A stretch of 23,092 bases of DNA from an uncultured Oscillibacter sp. GTDB taxonomy: Bacteria; Bacillota; Clostridia; Oscillospirales; Oscillospiraceae. Both the position numbers and the translations under genes were made by a program. The stretch spans positions 1-23,092 of the forward strand of contig CABUDN010000020.1 in the NCBI GenBank assembly GCA_902490355.1, in the 5' to 3' direction. Positions 15,384 through 22,567 of this stretch are shown here, in pieces. The notes below the pieces were generated by a model that saw only the letters and a program-made list of their open reading frames with translations, did no database searches and was not told where the DNA came from. Position 1 is the first letter of the stretch; every line of letters starts with the position of its first letter.

Positions 15384-15386
15384 TGC

Positions 15387-16214
15387 CTACTCCTCCTGGC
15401 CGGAGCCGGTCTGTGTGCCCGGCTGGTTTTCCAGCCCGGAAGACCAGCTTTCTGCCACACTTGATCCGCCGGATTCCCCGGACCGCATCGTGTAATACTG
15501 GGTGATGTCATCCCCGATTCCGCTCTGCAGGTCCAGTCCTGTGATTTCCAGCTCCACCCGCCGGTTCTGGGCACGGCCCTGGGCGGTGGAATTGTCCGCT
15601 ATGGGACGCCACTGACCATACCCCACACTGACAAGCCGCGCCGGATCGATGATGTTTTTCTCCTGCAGGTACACGGTGACCACCGCCGCGCGGTTGGTGG
15701 CCAGGAACCGGTCCACTTCCGGATGGTTTGGCTCCATGGCACTGGCCTGGGCGGTATGCCCCAGCACCCGGATCTCATCCACAGACTGGCTGACCTGGGC
15801 GATGGCCTGCGCCACCTCATCGAGAATCTGCTTGCCCTCATCCAGCAGCGTATAGCTGTCGCCGTCAAAGAACACGGCATCGTCAAAGGAGACAAACACA
15901 TACCCGCTGCCCTTGGTGATGCTGACCTGATCGGTCAGATTCTCCTGCTGGACATACTGCATCATGGTCTCATAGAGCGTCTGGATATCCGCGTCCACCT
16001 GCTCCTGGGTCAGCTCGTTGGTAACCTCATGGCCGCCGGGGTTCTGTTCCGTCACCGCGTCGGGGTTGAAGGACTCCACCAGCGCGATCCACTTTTCCTT
16101 GTCCATGGTGGACATGGAATACAGCATGACGAAAAAGCACAGCAGCAGCGTCACCATGTCGCCGTAGGTGTCCATCCAGTTGGCACCGCCGCCTCCACTA
16201 TGTTTTTTCTTCAT
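15387..16214 (-). CDS. motB: MotB, stator subunit with OmpA-like peptidoglycan-binding domain
   Basis: The 275-residue protein has one N-terminal membrane helix, NWMDTYGDMVTLLLCFFVML (12-31), containing the ion-carrying aspartate D19. A periplasmic region leads to an OmpA-type domain (about 130-232), recognised by IRVLGHTAQ, VSVGYGQWRP and GRAQNRRVEL, which anchors the stator to the wall. The last 40 residues are rich in Ser, Gly and Glu. Whether protons or sodium drive it cannot be told from this sequence alone. The ATG at 16214 has AGGAGGTG five bases upstream. A short CCCC-GCA-GGGG hairpin precedes that site in the 33-base gap after motA. Confidence 0.95.
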   Translation of the reverse strand: MKKKHSGGGGANWMDTYGDMVTLLLCFFVMLYSMSTMDKEKWIALVESFNPDAVTEQNPGGHEVTNELTQEQVDADIQTLYETMMQYVQQENLTDQVSITKGSGYVFVSFDDAVFFDGDSYTLLDEGKQILDEVAQAIAQVSQSVDEIRVLGHTAQASAMEPNHPEVDRFLATNRAAVVTVYLQEKNIIDPARLVSVGYGQWRPIADNSTAQGRAQNRRVELEITGLDLQSGIGDDITQYYTMRSGESGGSSVAESWSSGLENQPGTQTGSGQEE

Positions 16215-16247
16215 TTCCGCACCTCCTCCCCCTGCGGGGCCAGTTTT

Positions 16248-17105
16248 TTACTTGCCGCGTCTTTTCTTGCGGCCCTCCTGGGCGTCCTCGCCGGAGCCGC
16301 CCTCCCGGGCTTTCTGGTTCATAAAGGTCATCAGACGCTCCCGCAGGAATTTGGGATTCTCACCGGACTGAATGGCCATAATCCCCTCCACGATAATCTG
16401 CCGGCACAGCACTTCCTCCTCATCCCGGGCCGTCAGGTTGGCGGCAATGGGATTGAAGATGACATGGGCCAGGAACGAACCGTAAAAGGTGGTAATCAGG
16501 GCCACGGACATATTGGGTCCCAGGGACTCCATATCCGCGCCGTCCAGGGTTTTGAGCATATTGATCAGGCCGATGAGGGTACCGATCATACCGAATGCAG
16601 GCGCGGCATTGGAGCCCCGCTCATACATGGCCACCACCTCCTGGTGGCGGGCCGAGGTCTGCTCGATGTCGTTTTCCAGGATGCTGCGCACCCGATCCGG
16701 GTCATTGGCATCCACAATCAGCATGATGGCCTGCTTGAAAAACGGATCGGTCTGCTCGTTGGCTTTCTCCTCCAGGGCCAGCAATCCGTTTTTCCGGGCA
16801 ATTTGGGCCAGTTCCACCAGCTGCTCGACATACACGGCAGGATCAAAGGCCTGTGCATGGAGCATGATCTTGATATGTTTGGGGAAGGACTTGGCCAGCT
16901 TGGGATAACAGGCGATCACAACCGCCAGCGTGCCGCCCACCACGATCAGGATGCTGGATAAGTCGACGAAGTTCCAAAGGCTGTCGGGTGAAAAGCCAAA
17001 GGTAAACATGGGCGACTGGCCGGGATGAATCCCAATGTTGACGATAATGCCGAACATCGTGAACAGCAGGGCCAGGGCGATTCCGATCAAATACACTACA
17101 TTCAT
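16248..17105 (-). CDS. motA: MotA, stator subunit
   Basis: The 285-residue protein has hydrophobic helices near residues 4-25 and 47-67, a large cytoplasmic loop, and two more helices near 168-188 and 200-225. The paired signature AAPAFGMIGTLIGLINML and ALITTFYGSFLAHVIFNPIA is typical of MotA/TolQ/ExbB proteins. The loop interacts with FliG to make torque. The C-terminus is a basic tail (GRKKRRGK). The ATG at 17105 follows AAGGAA by eight bases. It lies 44 bases after flbD and precedes motB, as expected for a stator pair. Confidence 0.96.
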   Translation of the reverse strand: MNVVYLIGIALALLFTMFGIIVNIGIHPGQSPMFTFGFSPDSLWNFVDLSSILIVVGGTLAVVIACYPKLAKSFPKHIKIMLHAQAFDPAVYVEQLVELAQIARKNGLLALEEKANEQTDPFFKQAIMLIVDANDPDRVRSILENDIEQTSARHQEVVAMYERGSNAAPAFGMIGTLIGLINMLKTLDGADMESLGPNMSVALITTFYGSFLAHVIFNPIAANLTARDEEEVLCRQIIVEGIMAIQSGENPKFLRERLMTFMNQKAREGGSGEDAQEGRKKRRGK

Positions 17106-17149
17106 ACAGTCGATTCCTTCTATCTTTCTGCCGTACGGAACGGATGCGC

Positions 17150-17365
17150 TCAGCGCCGGTCAATTACGCAGATCTCTCTGTGAATGTCCTGCACCTTGGC
17201 GTTGTAATCCGCAATCTTTTGAATAATTTCCTCCACGGTATCTTGCACGATGTAGTAATCGTGGTTCATCATCACAATCTTGCACTCCGGAATCAGCTCA
17301 ATGCACTCGATCTGGTTGTGGTTGACAAGGAACTTCTCATTGTTCATCTTCCTCAGTACAATCAT
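17150..17365 (-). CDS. flbD: FlbD family flagellar protein
   Basis: A 71-residue protein of the FlbD family, found in flagellar operons of Gram-positives and spirochaetes between flgE and motA or fliL, as here. The sequence opens MIVLRKMNNEKFLVNHNQIE and has the family's YYIVQDTVEEIIQKI segment. Its biochemical role is not firmly known; it is unrelated to the Caulobacter transcription factor of the same name. ATG 17365 is chosen over an in-frame GTG at 17389 because AGGAG lies eight bases upstream and homologues start with MI. The GTG would also fall inside a hairpin. Confidence 0.9.
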   Translation of the reverse strand: MIVLRKMNNEKFLVNHNQIECIELIPECKIVMMNHDYYIVQDTVEEIIQKIADYNAKVQDIHREICVIDRR

Positions 17366-17373
17366 GGAACATT

Positions 17374-17378
17374 CTCCT
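17374..17378 (-). promoter_or_regulatory. Ribosome binding site that fixes the flbD start
   Basis: AGGAG (within GAGAGGAG) with an eight-base spacer to ATG 17365. It starts about ten bases after the base of the GC hairpin at 17389-17412. Confidence 0.75.
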
Positions 17379-17388
17379 CTCTCACACA

Positions 17389-17412
17389 CCCCGCCCGGTT
17401 TCCCGGGCGGGG
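17389..17412 (-). repeat. Perfect 10-bp GC hairpin with GAAA tetraloop between flgE and flbD
   Basis: In the transcribed strand, CCCCGCCCGG (17412-17403), loop GAAA (17402-17399) and CCGGGCGGGG (17398-17389) form a perfect ten-pair stem with a GNRA tetraloop, a very stable RNA fold. The next bases are TGTGTGAGAG, with no T-run, so it does not look like an intrinsic terminator. It stands 12 bases after the flgE stop and just before the flbD ribosome site. Confidence 0.85.
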
Positions 17413-17424
17413 ATCCCGAACTTA

Positions 17425-18504
17425 TCAGCGCTTGATGTTGACCAGCTCTTCGAGCATGGAGTCGGTAACGGTGATGATCCGGGTATTGGCCTGATAGCCG
17501 CGCTGGTAGACGATCATATTGGAAAACTCTGTGGCAAGATCCGTACCGGACCCCTCCAGGAAGGAGGTCAGGATCCCGGTGCCGCTCTTGGCCGAGAGCA
17601 TGGTGGCCGGGTCCACGGTATTGCCGTCGGTGCCGTTGATCTTGCCGTTGTTGAGGTATCCGGTCACAGCGCTGTTGGGCGCGCTGAGGGTGATGTCGCC
17701 GGCAGCATCCCCGGCGGTATAGTACGGTCCGTCGGTATGGAGCACGCCGTTGGGGTTGTCCACGGTGCCCAGGGCCAGATAGCCCACCACCACCGGGTCG
17801 CCGGTATCCTTGTTGGTGCAGGTGATCTTGCCGTTGGCGTCGATGCTCAGGTTTTCATAGTCGATGAAGCCGTCCACATCCGTGGTGGGATCCACGTTCT
17901 TGCCGGTGTCGGCATCCACGCCCACATACACGGCATCGCCCAGCGTGTCGGCTGCGGTGGACTTCATGGGCAGCCGGATGGGCACCAGAGCCGTACTGGT
18001 ATTGCCCACGGTATTGCCGGCAGCGCCGCCGGCGGCGGGATCCGTCAGGGCACTGGTCAAAAAGCCGTAGACCACGTTGCCCTGTCCATCCACCAGATAG
18101 CCGTCCCGGAACTCAAAGTTGCCCACCCGGGTCAGCTGCAGGCCCTTGACGCTGTCCATGCTGTCGATGTCCTGGTTTTTGGGTCCCACCAGGAAAAAAC
18201 CGTCTCCCTTGATGGCGCAGTCGGTGGGCATGCCCGTGGGACTCAGGTCTCCGGTGCTCATATCCAGATCGATGGTTCCCACGCCGCAGCCGTAGCCGAT
18301 CTGCTGGGGATTGGTGCCGCCGGTGACGGTGGTACCGCCGGATCCGGCGCTGAGGGTGTTGTACATGCTCTCCTTGAAGGTAATCCGCTGGGCCTTGTAG
18401 CCGTATGTATTGACATTGGCAATGTTGTTGCCCACGACGTTGAGCGCCTGCATGTGGGTCTTCATGCCGGAAATGGCCGCGCTCATGGCTCCTGTCATAG
18501 ACAT
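17425..18504 (-). CDS. flgE: FlgE, flagellar hook protein
   Basis: The 359-residue protein has the hook/rod N-terminal helix NVVGNNIANVNTYGYKAQ (22-39), the central AIKGDGFFLVG (97-107) and a C-terminal helix with DLATEFSNMIVYQRGYQANT then ITVTDSMLEELVNIKR. The variable middle (about 140-310) is rich in Gly, Thr, Asp and Ala, as expected for the exposed hook domains. About 130 copies are exported per hook. The ATG at 18504 has AAAGGAG 11 bases upstream; a second ATG two codons in is less well placed. The 102-base space before it (18505-18606) is the longest gap in the window; it has a six-T run but no convincing promoter or terminator that I can support. Confidence 0.95.
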   Translation of the reverse strand: MSMTGAMSAAISGMKTHMQALNVVGNNIANVNTYGYKAQRITFKESMYNTLSAGSGGTTVTGGTNPQQIGYGCGVGTIDLDMSTGDLSPTGMPTDCAIKGDGFFLVGPKNQDIDSMDSVKGLQLTRVGNFEFRDGYLVDGQGNVVYGFLTSALTDPAAGGAAGNTVGNTSTALVPIRLPMKSTAADTLGDAVYVGVDADTGKNVDPTTDVDGFIDYENLSIDANGKITCTNKDTGDPVVVGYLALGTVDNPNGVLHTDGPYYTAGDAAGDITLSAPNSAVTGYLNNGKINGTDGNTVDPATMLSAKSGTGILTSFLEGSGTDLATEFSNMIVYQRGYQANTRIITVTDSMLEELVNIKR

Positions 18505-18606
18505 GGTGTATCATGCTCCTTTTTTAATCTTGGAAAAAACGGTGCCGCCGGGAAATCGTCATTCGGACGGTCCCCAGAGCCTCCTTGCGGTCCTGCCCTC
18601 TGTACG

Positions 18607-18984
18607 TTACAGGAACACGGCTCCGTCAATATTGGTAAAAATGCTCTCTTTCATTTCATCTTCCGAAAGAGCGGTAATCACCCGCCCGTTGGGGACGTTG
18701 ACGATGAAGGCCAGGCTTTGATCCAGCGCCAGAATGTTCCTGGCGCCCTTGGCCTCCGCCCGTTCCACGGAATCGCTCAGCCGCTCCAGCAGCGAAGGCG
18801 TCACCTCGATGCCCCGCTCCTCGGCCCGGCTCAATGCGTGTTTGGAAAATGCCACCGTCTTGGCCTGCGCCTGTTCCAGCTCCTGCTGAAACACTGCGCC
18901 AAAGCCGCCTGCCCCGCCTGTGCTCTTTCCGGCGACGCTGTGCGCCCGGGACACGGTTTGCGGGGCATGGATCGATTCCACCAT
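18607..18984 (-). CDS. Flagellar operon protein, TIGR02530-like
   Basis: This 125-residue protein resembles the small family found between flgD and flgE in Gram-positive flagellar operons. The hallmarks are FSKHALSRAEERGIEV (46-61), the helix with RAEAKGARNILAL, and the ending VITALSEDEMKESIFTNIDG with a final AVFL. The first 40 residues are polar and low in complexity. The family's function is not established; position suggests a role in hook building. The ATG at 18984 has AAGGAGGAA five bases upstream. Gaps are 20 bases after flgD and 102 before flgE. Confidence 0.87.
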   Translation of the reverse strand: MVESIHAPQTVSRAHSVAGKSTGGAGGFGAVFQQELEQAQAKTVAFSKHALSRAEERGIEVTPSLLERLSDSVERAEAKGARNILALDQSLAFIVNVPNGRVITALSEDEMKESIFTNIDGAVFL

Positions 18985-19004
18985 GGGAATTCCTCCTTTT
19001 CTGC

Positions 19005-19607
19005 TTATGCAGACGGTTCGGTTGTCTCCGTGCCGCCCGCTCCCCCTTCGCCGGTCTGGCCGTCCCCGCCGGTTTCGCCGTCTCCTCCGGTCTCCGGTGT
19101 ATCGGGAACCTGGGGCAAGGTGCCCACCGCCATGATGCTGCTCAGGGGATACATCTCGTCATTGACGAAAATCACCGGCGTATCCTGATAAGTCCCGGTT
19201 CCGGTGACGGTACCCACAATTTCCTGTACATTTCCCTCGCTGTCATAGGCGCCCACGGTAACGGTCTTTCCCACCAGGGACGCCGCATACGTCAGGGTGC
19301 TGGCATCCGTGAGGGTGTCCAGGCTGGTTTTTACGCTGCTCATCATCTGCACCACGGACATCTGCACCAGCTGGTTCATCATGTCCGAAGTATCCGCCGT
19401 GCTGTCCATGGTCTGGTTTTGCAGCTGCGCCACCATCAGCTGAAGAAAGTCTGTAAAATCCAGCCCCAGATCCTCATTGGGATCGCTGACGGTATAGCCC
19501 AGCTTCTCCAGTTCCTCCTTGGACATGGCGGCGCTGCTTTCAGATGCGGCATAGGTACTGGCTCCATAGCGCGTATCCAGGGACAACGGCATAAACTCAC
19601 TGCTCAT
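19005..19607 (-). CDS. flgD: FlgD, hook cap (scaffold) protein
   Basis: Counting from ATG 19607 the protein has 200 residues. The FlgD N-terminal motif is FTDFLQLMVAQLQNQ (51-65), followed by the helix MMNQLVQMSVVQMM. A short beta domain (SLVGKTVTVGA, VGTVTG, PVIFVNDEMYPLSSI) follows, as in short Gram-positive FlgD. Residues 166-200 are an unusual tail of Gly, Glu, Asp, Thr and Pro without hydrophobic residues. FlgD caps the growing hook. A longer open frame to 19760 would overlap fliK and add an Ala/Pro/Gly-rich stretch with no family likeness, so 19607 is taken. The gene is 20 bases after fliK. Confidence 0.92.
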   Translation of the reverse strand: MSSEFMPLSLDTRYGASTYAASESSAAMSKEELEKLGYTVSDPNEDLGLDFTDFLQLMVAQLQNQTMDSTADTSDMMNQLVQMSVVQMMSSVKTSLDTLTDASTLTYAASLVGKTVTVGAYDSEGNVQEIVGTVTGTGTYQDTPVIFVNDEMYPLSSIMAVGTLPQVPDTPETGGDGETGGDGQTGEGGAGGTETTEPSA

Positions 19608-19627
19608 GGGATCACTTCCCTTCCTTA

Positions 19628-20743
19628 TCAGATCTCCTCCGCCTCCGTCAGGCCCAGCCGAAGCTGGTGGAGGAACGATTCCGCCTCCTGCTGCGGGGCG
19701 GGACGGTGGTGCTGTTGCTGCTGTTGCTGCTGCCCGCTCTGCTGATCGGGTTGCTGCCACGGGGACGGCTCCTGCTGCGGCTGGGGTACTTCTACCCGGA
19801 CGGAACCGTGGGTGCTGTCCTGAAGCAGCGCACCCAGGGCGCCGGCGTGATCTCCCAGCAGTTTGGCCGCCTCAGAGTTTTCTGCCCGCAGCACCACATG
19901 GAGCGTACCATCCGCCGCGCGGGTGAACTCCGCCTCCACAGTCCCCAGATGCTCCGGCGTAAGCCGGATCTCCAGATGCTGCGCGCCGTCTTCCAGCCCC
20001 CGGGACAAATTCTGTTCCAGAGCCTGCTCCAGCTGCGGGGCCGGGGCAGTGGTATCCACCGCTTCGCCGACCTTGACCGGTATGTGTTCCGTTTGGGAAA
20101 ACACGCGGGTCTCTCCTCCGGCAGCAAACTCCGTCACCTGGAAGGACGGGTCCTCCCCGGTGCTGTGCCGGTCATCCTGCCGCTGCTGGAAAGCCGCGGC
20201 GTCTTTCTGCTCCTGTGCCGCGGGAACGACGCGCTCCATCTTCCCTTCCTGGGATACTGCAGCCGCCGGAACACTCTGCTGTGCCGCAGGCGCGTCTGCG
20301 GGAGTCTCACCGGAGGCCGGCTCCAAACCACTGCCGGCCGGAACAGCCCCGGCCTGCGCCGGAATATCTTCCCCGATCGCAGGATTTGCAGACACGGTCC
20401 CGGCCAATACCGCCGGTACCGCGCCAAGTTCCTGAGGCTCACTCTGCACAGGCGCCGCCGGTACGGACCAATTCATGCCGCCGGCCAGCCATACCGCTCC
20501 CAGAGCGGCCAGATCCATGCTGATCACCGGCTGTTTGGACTCTCCGGTTTCCGTCTCCCGGTCCGGCGTACCATCCTGCGGCGCCGCCGGACCTTCCGAA
20601 TCTGCTTTGGGCTTTTGTGAAGGGTTTGTCCTCTGCTCCAGCAGCGTCTGGAACGACACGCCGGATTCCTTTCCGGACTGCGCCGCCGTCGGTTCCCATG
20701 CCGGGGACGGGGCTGTCGGTGTCATAATCTGTGCTGTATACAT
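19628..20743 (-). CDS. fliK: FliK, hook-length control protein
   Basis: The 371-residue protein has a long low-complexity N-terminal part rich in Ala, Pro, Gln and Glu (about 1-230), expected of a molecular ruler, and a C-terminal Flg_hook domain (about 238-320) with LEIRLTPEHLGTVEAEF and VVLRAENSEAAKLL. Beyond the domain is a Gln-rich stretch (about 321-352) including seven Gln in a row (19712-19732). FliK is secreted, measures the hook and triggers the FlhB switch. ATG 20743 is chosen over in-frame GTG 20764 because of the exact AAAGGAGGTGA site seven bases upstream. The gap after fliJ is 41 bases. Confidence 0.9.
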   Translation of the reverse strand: MYTAQIMTPTAPSPAWEPTAAQSGKESGVSFQTLLEQRTNPSQKPKADSEGPAAPQDGTPDRETETGESKQPVISMDLAALGAVWLAGGMNWSVPAAPVQSEPQELGAVPAVLAGTVSANPAIGEDIPAQAGAVPAGSGLEPASGETPADAPAAQQSVPAAAVSQEGKMERVVPAAQEQKDAAAFQQRQDDRHSTGEDPSFQVTEFAAGGETRVFSQTEHIPVKVGEAVDTTAPAPQLEQALEQNLSRGLEDGAQHLEIRLTPEHLGTVEAEFTRAADGTLHVVLRAENSEAAKLLGDHAGALGALLQDSTHGSVRVEVPQPQQEPSPWQQPDQQSGQQQQQQQHHRPAPQQEAESFLHQLRLGLTEAEEI

Positions 20744-20750
20744 CTTGTTC

Positions 20751-20761
20751 TCACCTCCTTT
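20751..20761 (-). promoter_or_regulatory. Near-perfect ribosome binding site of fliK
   Basis: AAAGGAGGTGA, complementary to almost the whole anti-Shine-Dalgarno tail of 16S rRNA, with a seven-base spacer to ATG 20743. It is the strongest site in the window and decides the fliK start. Confidence 0.88.
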
Positions 20762-20784
20762 CACGGAAGTGCCGGAGCCTGCCT

Positions 20785-21231
20785 TCAGCTGGCAGCACTC
20801 TGGCGTCTGGCCGAGACCAGCTCATCAATGAACCGTTCCTGGCTCTTCTGCGCCTCCTGATCGTACTCCTGCCGTTTCTTTTCCCGCAGGCGCTCCAGCA
20901 CCGCCTTGTCGATGTGGGCCTGCATCATCCGCTGGCGCACCTCCTCGGCACTGCGGCGGTACTCGTCCAGCAGCCGGCTCTCCCGGGCGATCTCCTGTTC
21001 CAGAGCACGCAGCCCGCCCTCAAAGGTCAGGGCGTCCGCCGCCGTGATTCCCGCAGCCGCTGCCTCCCGGAACTCCCGGTTCAACCCGCGGTAGCGTGCC
21101 TCGGCGTCGGCTTTGCGTGCCTCCTGCCGGTGCACCCGATCCAGGGCCTGGGCATATTCGCCCTGGCAGCCGTCCAGGACCTGCCGGCGGTACTGGAGCA
21201 CGCCGTCCAAATTAAACTGAAACCTTTTCAT
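20785..21231 (-). CDS. fliJ: FliJ, export chaperone / ATPase stalk protein
   Basis: A 148-residue, charge-rich protein that should be almost wholly alpha-helical and coiled coil. The start MKRFQFNLDGVLQYRRQVLD follows the FliJ pattern (F-x-F-x-L-x-x-VL-x-x-R). It sits in its usual place 18 bases after fliI. FliJ works like the central stalk of the FliI ATPase and connects it to FlhA. The ribosome site is weak: only AAAGAAAGAG precedes ATG 21231, so its level may depend on coupling to fliI. The similarity is in heptad pattern and ends, since the family diverges fast. Confidence 0.88.
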   Translation of the reverse strand: MKRFQFNLDGVLQYRRQVLDGCQGEYAQALDRVHRQEARKADAEARYRGLNREFREAAAAGITAADALTFEGGLRALEQEIARESRLLDEYRRSAEEVRQRMMQAHIDKAVLERLREKKRQEYDQEAQKSQERFIDELVSARRQSAAS

Positions 21232-21249
21232 GCTGTTTTCACTCTTTCT

Positions 21250-22551
21250 TTATAGGAGCCTGCGCATGGCCTCTACATCCTGGTCGTAGGTGAAGGCCTC
21301 GTCCACCCCCTGGGTGAGGAACTGCTCGATGCCGTCAATCTTGCTCAGCGCGTAGTCCAGCTTGGGATTCGTCCCGGCCTGGTAGGCACCGATGGACACC
21401 AGATCCGCATTTTTCTCATACGTCCCCATGACGTCCCGAATGCGGGAGGCCAGGGCCCGGTGCTCCGGGGAGACGATATCCGTCATCAGACGGGAAATGC
21501 TGGCGCCGATGTCGATGGCGGGGAAATGGTTGCTGTTGGCCAGCCGCCGGGACAAGACGATGTGTCCGTCCACAATGCCCCGGACCGTGTCGGCAATGGG
21601 CTCGTTGGTGTCGTCGCCCTCCACCAGCACCGTATAGACGCCGGTGATGGAGCCCTTTTGGAAATTGCCGCTGCGCTCGAGCAGCTTGGGAAGCTCGGCG
21701 TAAATGGAGGGCGTATAGCCTCTGGCTACCGGAGGTTCTCCCACGGCCAGGCCGATCTCTCGCTGAGCCATGGCGAACCGGGTCAAAGAGTCCATCATCA
21801 GCAGCACATCCATGCCCTGATCCCGGAAATACTCGGCGATTCCCGTGGCCACGGAGGGACAGCGCTTGCGCAGCATGGCGGGCTGGTCGGAGGTTGCCAC
21901 CACCAGAACAGACCGGCTCATGCCCTCAGGCCCCAGGTCCTTTTCCATGAACTCCACTACTTCGCGGCCGCGCTCGCCCACCAGGGCAATGACGTTGATG
22001 TCGGCTTTGACGTGCTTGGCAATCATGCCCATGAGGGTACTCTTGCCCACGCCGGAACCGGCGAAGATGCCGATTCTCTGGCCCTTGCCGATGGTGAGCA
22101 TGCCGTCAATGGCCTTGACCCCGAACTCCAGCCGTTCCCGGATGGGCGGGCGGGCCATGGGATTGATATACTGTTCCTTCTCCACGCACACACTGGTGCC
22201 GCCGGAGAAGGGACCCTTGCCGTCAATGGGCTGCCCCAGGGCATTGATGACCCGTCCCTTGAGAAACGGCCCCATGGACAGGCTCAGCCGCCGCCCGGTG
22301 TTGCGCACGAAGTTGCCCGCGGAAATACCGTTCATTCCGGCATAGGGCATGAGCAAGATGCGGTCATTTTTAAAGCCCACCACCTCGGCCATGATCTGGC
22401 CGCCGGACTCGCCGTTGTAGATGCGGCAGATATCGCCCACCGCCGCCCGGCCGCCGGATGCCTCAATGGTCATGCCCACAATGTTTTCGATCTTTCCGGT
22501 ATAGCTGACGGTCTGGGCCTGCTGAACCTGCTGAATGATCTTCTCAAACAA
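21250..22551 (-). CDS. fliI: FliI, flagellum-specific ATPase
   Basis: The 433-residue protein is a full-length F1-beta-like ATPase that powers release of export substrates. The Walker A loop AGSGVGKS is at 164-171 (K170). GERGREV (192-198) holds the catalytic glutamate, and the Walker B segment VLLMMDSLTRFA has D254. The family motif VGEPPVARGYTPS follows. The start is TTG at 22551, supported by GAGAGGAGG nine bases upstream, which overlaps the fliH stop. MFEKIIQQVQ is a plausible FliI N-terminus. Gaps are 16 bases to fliH and 18 to fliJ. Confidence 0.97.
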   Translation of the reverse strand: MFEKIIQQVQQAQTVSYTGKIENIVGMTIEASGGRAAVGDICRIYNGESGGQIMAEVVGFKNDRILLMPYAGMNGISAGNFVRNTGRRLSLSMGPFLKGRVINALGQPIDGKGPFSGGTSVCVEKEQYINPMARPPIRERLEFGVKAIDGMLTIGKGQRIGIFAGSGVGKSTLMGMIAKHVKADINVIALVGERGREVVEFMEKDLGPEGMSRSVLVVATSDQPAMLRKRCPSVATGIAEYFRDQGMDVLLMMDSLTRFAMAQREIGLAVGEPPVARGYTPSIYAELPKLLERSGNFQKGSITGVYTVLVEGDDTNEPIADTVRGIVDGHIVLSRRLANSNHFPAIDIGASISRLMTDIVSPEHRALASRIRDVMGTYEKNADLVSIGAYQAGTNPKLDYALSKIDGIEQFLTQGVDEAFTYDQDVEAMRRLL

Positions 22552-22567
22552 AACCGGACGCCTCCTC

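Noticed and set aside
17389..17412. Intrinsic terminator after flgE
   Set aside because: The stem is excellent but is followed by TGTGTGAGAG on the transcribed strand and by ATCCCGAAC on the other, so no U-tract exists in either direction.
18505..18606. Terminator or sigma-54/sigma-28 promoter before flgE
   Set aside because: There is a six-T run after a GGCGGCACCG stretch, but no stable stem precedes it, and GC at -12 or a GCCGATAA-type element is not present.
19608..19760. Longer N-terminus for flgD
   Set aside because: The extension overlaps the end of fliK in another frame, is Ala/Pro/Gly-rich, and lacks FlgD likeness; ATG 19607 fits family length.
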